Assembly: GCF_003590095.1 (NCBI RefSeq)
Contig: NC_039480.1
Coordinates: 7,603,328 to 7,667,327 of the forward strand
Direction of reading: 5' to 3'
From: Trichoplusia ni
Taxonomy: Eukaryota > Arthropoda > Insecta > Lepidoptera > Noctuidae
DNA length: 64,000 nucleotides
The translations under genes and the position numbers were made by a program. Positions within the stretch are counted from its first letter, which is position 1, and each line of letters begins with the position of its first letter. This document shows, one piece after another, positions 50,831 to 62,464 of this stretch. The notes below the pieces were generated by a model. The model did not search any database. It worked only from the letters and a program-made list of their open reading frames with translations, and was not told where the DNA came from.

Positions 50831-52479
50831 TCTTTGCAAAACAGCCAGTTTGAAAGAAAAATAAATCACATCGTGAGACTTCTAAATATAAATACTTTTT
50901 TTAGTTTTCAGTAAGAAACGATTTGAAACAAGACACCCTCGTGATTTCGGTCATAGTTCATATTCAAGTAAGAGTATATGTATTCGTTTATATATTGTGC
51001 TATACCATTATAATGAAAAACAATGGAAAAAGCGAAGCACTTTTGTTTCAAGCCATACTTATAACCGAACGACGCGCTACGTGACGTCCCCTTTTTACAT
51101 CTAATTTAAAATTTCCTTTTTTATTTGTGACCATAAAATTCTGTGCCACGCATAAATTTGAATGTTATCTTCTTAATTCGGTAATACTATTTTGCTGTAA
51201 AATAACCAGTGATACAGCTATTTCAATGTTTTGTTTGTAATATTCGACTGTTAAAATATTTTAAACACAGGAAATAAATAAATTACGTTATTTCACAAAC
51301 AATATACCTATAAAAGCAAGATACCTACACCAGCCAACGAATTGACAAATTGTAATAATAAAATCCATCTTTTTCTCGGAATTACTTCTTTGTATCACAG
51401 TATTTCACAATCCTACCCAAAAAGTAACAAAACATGATTCCAACACCCGAAAGCCAACTAATAAACAAATGGACTGTCTGTTTGCATAAAATGGGGGAAG
51501 TTGGGACCCCAATTACCCTGCCTTGTAACCTACTTTCACGCAACGAGTAAAGACTGCTTATTACCGTCTACGTTGTAAGTCTCTCTTTCTTTTTAAAAGC
51601 GAAAAAGTTTAAACTTTTATTCTTTTTCGCGAGAAAGCGTGAGTGCCAGCTCTTAATATTAAAACACTAGTACCGTGGAGAATTAAAACGTACAAAAACG
51701 TATAACCTCTTTATAATCAACGAAACGAATAGTAAAGAATTGGATGGTAAGAAAAGAGAATATACTATTCCCTATGTTCATCCAATTATGGAAAAAGCCA
51801 CATGAAAAGATCTTCAGGAGCTTAATGAATCATTTTATAATGAGATTTATTCTAGAACGCTCGACTGGAGGACCGATCGTATTAGCTAAAGTGAGTGTTT
51901 TAGTTTGCAAATCACTGGAGGTAACTCCGCCAGAAATGAGTTGGAATTGTGAGAGAGCAGATGATTTGTTAATAAAGCTGTTCGGGTGGAAACCGATAGC
52001 AAACTTCTTAGTCGGTGCAGTCTATTTGATGATACGCTTCTATTGTTATAATATCTACTTTGAGGAACATTTCCTTAAGATACCAAACTATAAATTACTT
52101 CGTTCTCGAGACACTGTTCTTGATATTCCCATTCACTATTTGAGATAGTTCAAATTGATAGTAACTATTATTAACTCCAGAACGTCGCCCGTCTGGAGTT
52201 ACAAACAGAACCCCTTTTAACTTCTTCTCGAGTAGGAAACGCGGTGTTAAAGTGGCCGGTCGATAAATTGTATGAATATAACACATACCGCAAGCTTCAG
52301 CAAGTCTGCGGGGATATCAAAGTGGAACCGCCGTTTGCACAACTTGCAGGCAAGATGAAATTTGTTCCCGAAGGATTATGAGCAGCGTGTAATAAACAAA
52401 CTATTTTTACTTCTCGGGTTAAAACGTGACGGGAAATTTTATAAGGAAATTAAAATCGTATCTTAACACAAACCTGGAT
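50831..52479. other. AT-rich sequence with the longest open frame
   Basis: A 134-codon plus-strand frame (51744-52148) is the longest in the window. It has no signal peptide, domain or motif that I recognise and is near the length expected by chance. A hairpin, TAACTCCAG...CTGGAGTTA, lies at about 52172-52201. Confidence 0.45.
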
Positions 52480-52720
52480 GGTTTAGCGCACCGGAGTATG
52501 TCCAGCCGGCGCGGCGGTTACAGCTCGACTGATCCCAAGAGGCGATGCTAGCCAACAGTGAATCTCCGACTACCTACAATTGATGCGTTCACCGAAGAAA
52601 TATTTTCAGTGAATACCGTCACGGAATGAAATGTTCATGCGAGCATGTGAAAGCCTTTTACAAGCGCTCGGAGCCATTTTATTAGCAGCCAATAAGCCGT
52701 AACGTGTCTCGGCTACTTAC
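52480..52720. promoter_or_regulatory. GC-richer block, possible regulatory element or SINE relic
   Basis: The first 100 bases are CpG-rich. They contain TGGTTTAGCGC (A-box-like) and a poor B-box match, so an old SINE head is possible. The second part contains CATGCGAGCATG (a near-palindrome) and TTTTATTAGCAGCCAATAA, which resembles homeodomain target sequence. No open frame is convincing. Confidence 0.22.
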
Positions 52721-54210
52721 ACCAATGTCATTGATGGAAATTGGACTGCTTTTTATCCAGGAAATGCCATTTAGTTCTCGGACAATAATTGGAACGTATT
52801 TTGTTTTTGACAAGCATTCCATTTTCGAGAAACTCTTAATAAAGGTTTTCGTGTGCAACGAACGACTCATGATGACAAATGAATATCAAATCAGATTAAA
52901 TACTTTTTTATTTGCGTTTGAAACGCAAGCTTGAGGTTACTTCAATGAGTTTCTTGTTTTTGTTAATACTTTAGAGGTACGACATTTTCTGTTTTCTATC
53001 TCTAATGCCATCTGGCACGTGTTGGCTGTATGTGTCATATTAGTACGTCGGCGAAACGGACAAGCGGTTTAATCTTTGAAACATCACCTGATCTCTCTAG
53101 AGCCGGCCGATGATGGATGGCAAACCGTTGTATTGTCAAGGGATTTAACTTTGTTGCCTATTCAAGCTAAACGAGGTAACGGGGGTAAATGGTACGTGGC
53201 CCATGTTGCTATGTGGATTGTTAAAACAATGCCTTTCTCTGCATCTGGGTTTTAATTAACAAAAATTAAAACAAAATAATTTGAACTTCTTTCGGGTTCT
53301 CGAATAAAATATTGGCAGTTCTTTATTAAGTTCAGCACCGGTTTTAAAAACCCAGTCACCCATTTTTCTCTGCATGAATGTTTCTAGTAGTAAGTAGAAA
53401 TTACAATTGCAATAAGTATTGTACACCAATTATAACAGAATGTACATAAATAGAGCGCGGTGATCCAACAATGTAATAAATTAATATATAATACGAAAAC
53501 ATAAGAGCAAAAGCAAAGACTATTCGTCAACAATCCAAAGGCAACATTTTCCATTTTCCTTTGTAAATGAAGCAAAAGAGTTCGAAGCAGGAACGATTTG
53601 TTAAGATTAGTGTTCGTTAGCGGAGCCTGCAGCCGTGAATCACTGTCCAGATTATTGTGCAGCAGAAATAGCGTCAACCGCATCGATCACACTTATATCC
53701 TACTTATATCTCGGTTTAACGACGATGTTTTCGAAAACCTTTTAGCTCTTGGCCTGTTTGTCATTGTTTGATTAAGGATTTACGATATCTAGTACGATTT
53801 TTGTGCTGACAGATAGGTTAAGGTTTTGAATCTATAAAAGATCATTTTATGGAAGATCACGCTTTGTTTAACCAGTTTAATCCAATTTTTCTATTCCTTT
53901 TACTCGAGATCATTTCTGTCCCTCGTCTTCATCTGCGATTATGTTATCAAAAATAATTTTATTATAATTTCGAATAAAACCAAAGCCAAACATTATCCAA
54001 TCAGAAAACCAATCTCATCAGATTCTCAACTTAAAGAATACACACCACCTCCATAAAAATTCACGATACTGACTAAGAAAAACAATCCAGTGTGACAATA
54101 AAAAATAAACGGTACAAATATTTTCCCCTCGTTTCCTGGCGAAGTTTGAAATAAGCCATTAGTTTTACGAGAGGCTACGTGTCCGGCATTAAATGGTGAC
54201 TCGCAAACGA
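52721..54210. other. No gene recognised
   Basis: A balanced stretch at 53080-53240 may be regulatory. The remainder is AT-rich, and the 99-codon minus-strand frame at 53384-53683 has no recognised domain. Confidence 0.4.
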
Positions 54211-54214
54211 ACTG

Positions 54215-55123
54215 TGACGTCAGACACAAACTTTACATCCATCTTACATTTCTTAGCCTGAATATGAGCACATCACGTAAGTACTTCGGAATAATATTTT
54301 TGTATATTAACTCAATTTGTCTTGAAGTTATTTTGGCATAAATTCTTATTATAATGGGTTCTGAATGTTTGTATCAAATGTGATAACGGGGTAAGACTCA
54401 CAGGGAGATGGCTTAAACTCATTTTGTAATATAATAGTGGTAAAAACAACTTTTTTTGTAGAAAAATACATGCTATTTTTAATATTAGTACATTTAAGAT
54501 TATCTGCTGAAGGACGGGCATTGGATGATACCGACGTGTTTACTTGATCTAGAACAAGGTTTTATGTGTTTTTGACGGCGCCTTACTGCGTCATTTCCGA
54601 ATGCTTCAATTCACTTATGACGTCACATCTTACGATCCCATCTGTCTTGTGGGGTAAAGAGCATTCGTTTTACTAACTCTACCACTTATCTTTACTTGTA
54701 CTAGGGATTGACTTAGTTAATAAATATGTAAAGTACACATTGTTACACATTTAGTAAAAAAATACGCATTTTCCGTTAGTTTGTCTTTCATATTGTTAGT
54801 CGGTTCGCCAGTAGTTATTTGAATTCAGAGACAAAAAATCGTATATGCAAAGAGTCCTTAATGTGAATTTGCATGTTTCCAGTCACTCAATAGCACCAAT
54901 TAAATGACTGCAAGTTAATTTATGCTGTTACTAGTAGTACCGTTACTCCTCATCTTTCATATTGTTACTAAATACTTGATATCTTCACAAAGCAACACGA
55001 AAACCTCGTCGTTTAACATAATGTCCATTCAACACGTTCGGATGACGAGCCTATTTATAAGGCTAGAAACACATCAATCTGAGTGGCGGAGATTACACGC
55101 GGCGGCTGGAGGCGCTGACGTCA
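54215..55123. promoter_or_regulatory. Cluster of three TGACGTCA sites
   Basis: Perfect palindromic TGACGTCA octamers, the consensus site of CREB/ATF-type bZIP factors, occur at 54215-54222, 54618-54625 and 55116-55123. The last lies in a CpG-rich patch (55084-55120). Five more sites occur elsewhere in the window. Function is inferred only from the motif. Confidence 0.35.
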
Positions 55124-56058
55124 TCAATCACTCCTCACACTTTTTGCTACAACAATCTGACTAGACACAACAAATGCATATTTTGGTTAACGTTGTTTAC
55201 GAAAACATTTTTTTTCATCGTTTGTTCTTTACTTTATTGTCAATTTCTTTTTAAATTGGACCGTATTTTTAGTTTATTATTTTCCTTCGCCATTTTAAAG
55301 ACTCAAGTAGATTTTGAGTAAATAAATAAAAGAACTAAAATCTTCGGTACTGGTTGTTAAAACTAAGTTATTTAAATCCTTTAAAATCTTTGTTTACACA
55401 GTAATCCCCAGGTTCTAGACTTAATCCTATTTTACTTCAACCATTTTTACATCGCTAAAACTACACTTAACACTTCTTAGAATAATCTCCCTTTAAATTG
55501 TTAGTTCTGAAACCTTGCCAACGAGGATCTTACTTGATCTCCTGAATGCTTATCTGAACTTAGAGATTTTGTCGTACTTCAAGTGGGTGGATCTCGAGAC
55601 CTTACTTAAAAATTGTAAGAAATTTAGCTGAGGATAGAATTATGGGCGATAGGTCCCAGCACTCCCAGCCCTCCGTTGCGTGCTACCTCGATCATAATCG
55701 CGAGGGTCTTGGCCATTATTACTTAATCATCTGATTATATAAACTGATTATTGTGAACAACCGGCCTTGGTATGATAGCTGCTACTGTTAGGCGTGTACA
55801 CTATCAAAAATTCTGTATAATGTTTTGGAACAACGATTAAAAGGAAATTGCTTTATTGTTTGCCTTTCAACGTGTAATTAATGTTTATGGGTGTTAATGA
55901 GGAATAAATTTCGTTTCAATGAATTACTGAAATTTGTATAAATTTTAGGCAAAGTTTAGGCAAAGAAATATAATAATCAGAAAAGGAAATCTAGCTTATG
56001 TTATGATTCCACCGCTAAACTACTGAACTAATTATGCTTGGACTTGGTAGACAGTAGG
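55124..56058. other. AT-rich sequence, nothing recognised
   Basis: A GC-richer bit at 55640-55710 includes CCTCGATCATAATCGCGAGG, partly self-complementary. No gene or repeat family. Confidence 0.45.
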
Positions 56059-56092
56059 ATTAAATACTGAAAAATAATTTTCAGTATTTAAT
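56059..56092. repeat. Perfect 15-base hairpin
   Basis: ATTAAATACTGAAAA (56059-56073) and its exact complement TTTTCAGTATTTAAT (56078-56092) are separated by four bases. A stem this long and perfect is unlikely by chance even in AT-rich DNA. No larger arms or target duplication were found. Confidence 0.6.
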
Positions 56093-56597
56093 ATTGCTAA
56101 TTTTCATCACAAGGAAAAACAAAAAAAGAAGTTCAGACCGCGGGTTTTAAGTAAAAAAAGAGATCACAACCCTTAAATCATCTGATAAAGTCAACTTTTT
56201 AATTTACCTTATTATTATTAAGGATGCGGCTAATATAAACACCATTTAGATTAAATGTGACAAATAAATAACCCAAACTCAACAAAGGCTCTTATATAAG
56301 GGCTACAGAAAAAAATAGGGAGCAGAATCTCGTAATTTTTCCTTATGGGGTGACCCATTTATTTAGGCAAGAGTTAAATAAATTGAATGCCATTTAAATA
56401 AACGGATTACGATTTATTTAACTTTGGATTCATGTGCCAGTTACAACCGCCATTATCTTTTCGCCAATTTTGCTTTTTCGTTACTTATGTAAATTATAGG
56501 CTGTACCTTATTGTGATTTAAGGTTTTCTGAACCGACGTTTTGCTTTTACTAAAAAACTTTTTAACGTTAAAATATTTTTTTATTGAACTACTAAAT

Positions 56598-56654
56598 ATA
56601 AACTTAACTGTATTTTTATAATAATTATATAATTATTAATAATAAACTTAACTG
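56598..56654. repeat. 13-base direct repeat flanking an 18-base palindrome
   Basis: ATAAACTTAACTG occurs at 56598-56610 and 56642-56654. Between them is AATAATTATATAATTATT, a perfect palindrome. The arrangement looks like a tiny insertion with a target-site duplication or a local tandem duplication. Confidence 0.45.
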
Positions 56655-57061
56655 GACTTAACGTAACGATAATACCTACATTATAATTGAATCATTTGCT
56701 AACCGTCCAGCCTAGGAACAAAATTTACTCAACGCTTTTTTAACCTCAATGAACTTAAGCTTCATTACCATACATCGAATACAGTCCTTAGTAAGCTAAA
56801 TAGGACGTGATAACTTCTCACAGGCACACCTGTGTTAGACATAAACTCAGAACTATGTTTATTAAGTTGATAACTCATTACACGCTTTGTCCCGCAAACG
56901 GTGCTTACGTAACTTGAAAACTGCCACAATATTGCCAGAAGACTCTCTACCTAGAGTTTTACTTCTTATACGGTCAGCAAGGAAAATCGAACAAATTCAG
57001 ATTAGTTTTCATCTTCTCACTATGATTTTTTTCCTCTGATTTTTTTTAACACAGCCTTGAA
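56655..57061. other. AT-rich sequence, nothing recognised
   Basis: No feature seen. Confidence 0.5.
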
Positions 57062-57230
57062 AAGGTTTCAGTTATTTGTATTCCTCACGAGGTTTTCCAT
57101 CATTATCATCAAGTGATAGTACCTACTAAGTAATATGTACATGAATTTGAAAGGAAATTTGTGCGTGCCAGGATTTGAACCTTAGACTTTGACTTGGCAG
57201 TCTAACGACCATACCACTAGGGCTATCACA
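57062..57230 (-). mobile_element. tRNA-derived SINE (family S2)
   Basis: On the minus strand the head has an A box TAGCCCTAGTGG (57214-57225) and a B box GGTTCAAATCC (57171-57181), 32 bases apart, as in a tRNA. The body continues CTGGCACGCACAAATTTCC and later GATGGAAAACCTCGTGAGGA, a phrase I know from lepidopteran SINEs. The stems do not form a sound cloverleaf, so it is not a tRNA gene. Confidence 0.7.
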
Positions 57231-60065
57231 ACACTTACAACCTCCGGTTAATGTTTGGTTACCTCAACCGAAACTACTTAATGTCAATATTGTATATTGG
57301 TATTCCGTAGTATTCCGATTTCAAAGTACTTTTAAATATAAATTATTAACGCTTATCATTAAATGCAGTGCACGCGGTTTACTGTGAAGTAAGAAATGCA
57401 TGTATGAAGAATTGTTCGTTAAACTATAAAATAAATGAATAAATCGATTTTGCCGTGCTCTTGTCTTGGAAATTCAAAAGCTATCGCGACTTTTGCAGAC
57501 TGTACCTTTTAAAATAAATTCAGTTCGAGTGAACGAGTAAAATTCTTCGGCTCCTTGTTAAAAGTACAATTCTTATTTGAACTTCGACCGGCCGAAGCCG
57601 CGGAGGTTTTGCCTGAGGTTCGTTAATTTTATGATTGTAACTTGACCCTCGTTCATTTTGACCAGGTTTGTTGATATTGGAAAGGTAAATATTGTTTTGA
57701 GTGAAAATGTGTCAACAAAGCAGAGTATCTATTGAGTGGAACGTCAAATTTCATCAGTACAAATGCCATTACAAATTAAATGAATTGTTATTGTTTTTTA
57801 CGTCCTTTTTTTGAACGCTGACTCGAAAAAAGGGTCCGTCAATGGCACCGTAGCACTTAAACGGTTGTACTGATTTGAATGCTTATAAAAATATTACCTT
57901 GTTGTCCTTTAAATCTTTTTGATGTTGCTAAACATATTAGGAACCTAATCTTTCAAGGAGCCTTTTAGGCACCTCAAATACTTCTGATACGCGATTCCTT
58001 AGGGTCCTCCATATTCTAATTTACCAAAAACGCAAACAAGAGCAAAAATAACTTCTGAAACTAGTCTATCCATCTGCCTTATTCACGAGCTCTCTTACAT
58101 TTGAACTCCTCCATACATCGCAGTATCCAAGACTCCGGTTAAAAATGCACAGTGGTCGACAGATCGATTTAATAGTGGTGCACCTGGCAAGGCGCCAGTG
58201 AGAGCTGCCTGCAAATTTATTACCCTTGATCTGAAGCCCGTTTACTTTCCTACTATTGTGCTGTTCGAATCGTATCGGAATTGAAAGAAAATAAATCTGT
58301 GCTTCTATTCTGAGATGAATTTGGGTCGATCACTGTTTTTCTTTTGTTATGTTTCAAATATTTACGAAATATTTTTAGTTTAAATATTAGATCTTACTAT
58401 CTTACATTTACTGACATTCGACGTGTTTTTAATGGAAGCAAAACCACGACAATATATTGTAAGTGCCCTGTTGTAAGTCTTTAGAAAAAAATACATGTAA
58501 AATCTTATTTTATTTAATACTGTAAGCCTCGAAGCATCTTATTGTTATCTGGCCACATATAAACTTTCCAAAAGACTGCCTCGTTTCTTACGGAGGACTG
58601 AACAATGGAACAGACAAATTAAACGCACAAGTTGATATTTACGAGGGCGGAAAACTTATTAACTTTTTTCTTGAACAAATAAACGTGTTGCTTCTGTTGC
58701 CTGGATACAATTTTGTCTGTAAAATGCTGGTGGAATATTTAAGTTACCCTCATAATTAAGATGCTTATACATGAATCATCTCGTGCATTCCATTGTAAAG
58801 TAGTGACAGCATAAAAATTATTATTAAATATTAAAAAGTATTATTAAGTAAAAATCACTTGATGAGGTGGTAGGGAAGAATAGTAGACACCTAAATAATT
58901 TATCTGTATGTAAAAGATGAAGAAAAGGCATACCTACCTACTAACAGAGAATGGTTTACTTACGTTTGCGAGTCAAAATACGGCTAATGAAAACTAGTTG
59001 TGCAATCCCAATAAAGTGAGAAAACCGCTATCTAATAATTGATTTAAACGAAACTAGGCTTATTTTAAAAAATGCAATATGTTTTTTCGTTTCTCATGTT
59101 TACAAGAAATTCCTTTTACCTCATTAGCATTATCAAGTATAAACGCAAAAATTATTATTACAAATGTCGATTTGAATCCCAAAGAACGAAACCTAGAATA
59201 CCAGAACCATTTGAATTTGAATAAGCGATTATTAAGGCGTCCAGGGACGAAGCAATTTAGCCAATTGTAAACATAAGACCCGGCTTTGAGTACGCATAAT
59301 TACTGAATGCTTACTTTGAATCTAAGTAGGTAATGCCTCGTAATATTCCCGTTTAACTTCATAAAAAATTGTTGTAATGAAATTACAATTTATCAAGGAG
59401 TGTTGTTTTGTAGTCTTAATAAATGAAGCTTTAAAAATATGTATGAACTTACACGTAACAAATGAAGATTTCTGACTACTGTAGAATCGTATCTGTCTAC
59501 GCACTTGAATGCACTATCATCACTTAATCGTTTCATGAACAAGGTTTCTATATTTATATTATTTTATTTACCACTATTTGCCCGAAAGTTTTATCAAAAG
59601 CATACCTGAGTAAAACTATCATCAAATTCAAGATTATTTTTATGTGCACTATACAAAATAATTAACTTTAATATGTAACTCTGTGGTCTCTATGAATAAA
59701 GTAGAGTAGGCACACGATAGAGGGGATAATACCCCATTTACTCTAGTAACCGGTACAGAAATAGCAACAAGCTAAGCCAATGAAACTCGTAATCATCAAA
59801 GGACGTAAAACAAGTCTGCCTCTCGTATGAGACGAATCTCATTTAGTTAATAACGTGTAGAGACGTAATCCAGGCCGGGCGACAAGGAAGTAATATTGTG
59901 GGAAAGCACATTAGTTGATGGGGAAAGACTGGTGAGGAGGGGTAGTCTTAGTGTGTAAGAGAAAATATTCGTGCGTTTGAATTTTTAACGTTTTTTTTTC
60001 CTTTCTGTATACAAACATTGGTTACCTAATGTCTAATAACCCAAGTAAGTCAGACAACCTAAATT
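57231..60065. other. AT-rich sequence, nothing recognised
   Basis: GC-richer pieces near 57585-57610 and 58170-58215 were not identified. No exon or RNA is supported. Confidence 0.45.
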
Positions 60066-60313
60066 AATAATAATACTCCACAACTTGCACACAACGCCAT
60101 CTAGCCTCAAACTAAGCAGAGCTTGTGTTATGAGTACTAGACAACTGATAAACATACTTATATAGTTCTAAATACATACATAATATAGATAAATTACACC
60201 CAGACACAGAACAAATGATCGTGCTCATCACACAAACATTTGCCCTGGGTGGGAATCGAACCCACGACCTCCGATATAGCAGTCAGGGTCACTAACCACT
60301 AGACCAACAGGCC
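60066..60313 (-). mobile_element. tRNA-derived SINE (family S3), well preserved
   Basis: On the minus strand the head reads TGGTCTAGTGGTTAGTGACC (A box 60295-60306) and later GGTCGTGGGTTCGATTCCCA (B box 60252-60262). The body (GTTTGTGTGATGAGCACGAT) and an ATT-repeat tail follow. The intact boxes suggest RNA polymerase III transcription was possible. The acceptor-stem halves do not pair properly, so it is not a functional tRNA. About 250 bases is a usual length for such elements. Confidence 0.82.
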
Positions 60314-60703
60314 AGTCATTAAAAAGTTTCGTAAAATAAAGACCGAGGTGAGCTTACTCAAATAATTTTATTTTTCATCGTCCTAAATACATAAACAGTT
60401 CTGATCATACTTGGCAAAAATCCTTAAAAAATAACAGCATTTGCTACTTTCATACTCGGAAATTGCAATTCACGGACGGTAATTATTAAAAATGCAGGAC
60501 TTTCATAGAGTTGTAATGCGCTCCAAAACGTATGAATATCTTAACATTTTAATTATGTTCATATTAAATGGAAAGCCTTTTATAGTCCAGTGCTGAAATA
60601 TAAAGAGAAACACCCTCACTCTTGTTACGAGAGGCAAACGTTTCATACTATTATGACATTAATTTAAACTTATCCTCAGTTAAATGTGTTTTTGAAAGTT
60701 TGC
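60314..60703. other. Spacer, nothing recognised
   Basis: AT-rich; no feature seen. Confidence 0.5.
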
Positions 60704-60986
60704 CAATAAAGCCCAAGTCATCATCATTGGCCTAGCCTTTTCCCAACTATGTTGGGGTCGGCTACCAGTCCAACCGGTTTCAGCTAAGTACCAGTGTTTT
60801 ACAAGGAGCGACTGCCTATCTGACCTCCTCAACCCAGTTACCTGGGCAACACGATACCCCTTGGTTAGACTGGCTGTCAGACTTTTTCAAGCTTCTGACT
60901 CCCTGTAACGACTGTCAAAGATGTAGGAATAACAGCCGGGACCCACAATTTAACGTGCCTTCCGAAACACGCAATAAAGCCCAAGT
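60704..60986 (-). mobile_element. RTE-type LINE 3' end with 15-base TSD
   Basis: A 253-base insert (60719-60971) is flanked by the exact repeat CAATAAAGCCCAAGT (60704-60718 and 60972-60986). On the minus strand it starts CGTGTTTCGGAAGGCACGTT and passes CTGGGTTGAGGAGGTCAGAT. It ends GACCCCAACATAGTTGGGAA and a GATGATGA tail. This 3' region is extremely common in Lepidoptera, and short trinucleotide tails are typical of RTE-clade elements. It is 5'-truncated, without reverse transcriptase. The perfect duplication means the insertion is fairly young. Confidence 0.85.
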
Positions 60987-61569
60987 AAATACTTGTTTTT
61001 AGCTATTTTTATGCATATTGTATTAACATCAGGTATTAATTGAGAACTATTTTTTTTCTGTATTTTACTATAAAATAGAATATGTATTTATTTGAAAGAA
61101 TCTTGCTACAATAGGTTTTACATAAAATAAGGTCTACAATATTCTGCTATTGCAAGCGACGAAGCGACGAAGCGAAAATATTTATAGTCTAGAAGGAAAA
61201 GTCCGTCTATATGAAACATTATTGAAATAATTGCGTTTATTCCATTTCTTATAAATATGTTCATCACTTATATCTAACTGTTTCAAACACTTGTAAGTAG
61301 TATCTACCCACAATCGTATCAACAAGATCACGTCACACAATATCGGTACCACAAACTGGCAACCACACCCTCACACTAATCAACGTACTTGAATTCATGA
61401 CGACTTGATACCAACCCTTGAGCCGAGCTGACGCCTGCATGCTTCAGCCATTACGGCCTATTTCACGGTTAAACTTAATCTCAGTTCTGTAACTGTTGTT
61501 CAGGTACAGAAATAATACAAGTTAACTGCTCTGATTGTGTTAGAGATAACCACTTCAAATCCACTGCGC
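60987..61569. other. AT-rich sequence with a tiny tandem repeat
   Basis: GCGACGAAGCGACGAAGCGA at 61156-61175 is a short repeat of GCGACGAA. Nothing else was recognised. Confidence 0.45.
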
Positions 61570-61716
61570 TCGAAGTATCGCAGGTTTGTTCGCCGCAATA
61601 TTTGAATGATCCACGAGTGCCTGTCTTCTTACTTGGTGTATTTGTGCATATAACTTGAATGTTTGTTAAGCCCCCCTGACACAAAGATTAAACGCCTTCC
61701 TACATAAGTCGTTTTG
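61570..61716 (+). mobile_element. tRNA-derived SINE, decayed copy (family S1)
   Basis: TGATCCACGAGTGCCTG, TTGTTAAGCCCCCCTGACAC and CCTTCCTACATAAGTCGTTT follow the S1 consensus order seen at 46811. The B box is reduced to GGTTTG. A 67-codon minus-strand frame across it is not a gene. Confidence 0.65.
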
Positions 61717-62464
61717 TATCGGCAAAAGTATTCTGCGGTTCGAAAGCAAAATTTTAAATTTCTGAACTTGATCACTAGAACTCCGTTTCTATAAACTCAG
61801 TTTTTAACATAAATCGTAAAATCGGCCCTTAATCGTATAATCAAGTGTACTGGAACAACCAAACGTTTCCTGACACTCATTAGATGAGGGAACTGGCTTG
61901 AATTACCTATTACTTTTAACATGAGAACGAATGCGCTCTTAAGACTCGTTCTAACGCATAAACTGGCGAGGCGAACGTTAAGGGCTAGATAAAGTGTTGC
62001 TTAGTGTAGTTATATAACTAGATATGTATGTGCGTTGATGTAGAGAGAACATTTATAACAGAGTGAAGATTGCCGATCACCGAACCGATTTCAATACGAT
62101 GCTCTCCTTCAAAGGTCACATACCCACGGGTAACTGAAAGGTCACTCCAATATATAGCGCCAATTAACCTTTACAAGCATGCCATAAATTCGTTAGTTTT
62201 GAGTTATTGTTATTCTTGTTAATTTTAACTTTTGGAAGAACAATTCATCGACGTAATAGCCAGATCTAATTTAAACTTTGACGGACGAGGTCTTGACTAA
62301 AAGTCATCAGACAGTTTTGGTAATGATCTTAAGACGAATAAGTACTAAGTTAGTCCTTAGAAACAATCAAATACTTAAGATTTTATAAGTTTTAAAACGA
62401 TATTACTTAGAATAAAGAATATTTGTTTTACAACAAACTACAAGCAGAAGACAGTTCAGGATAA
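61717..62464. other. AT-rich sequence, nothing recognised
   Basis: No feature seen. Confidence 0.5.

Noticed and set aside
51744..52148. 134-codon open frame on the plus strand
   Set aside because: With about 7% stop codons in sequence this AT-rich, one frame of this length is expected roughly by chance. It has no domain, signal peptide or splice context that I trust.
57160..57230. Possible tRNA gene on the minus strand
   Set aside because: The internal promoter boxes are present but the cloverleaf stems fail, and SINE sequence follows.
60240..60313. Possible tRNA gene on the minus strand
   Set aside because: A and B boxes are perfect, but the acceptor-stem halves do not pair and the sequence continues into a SINE body and tail.
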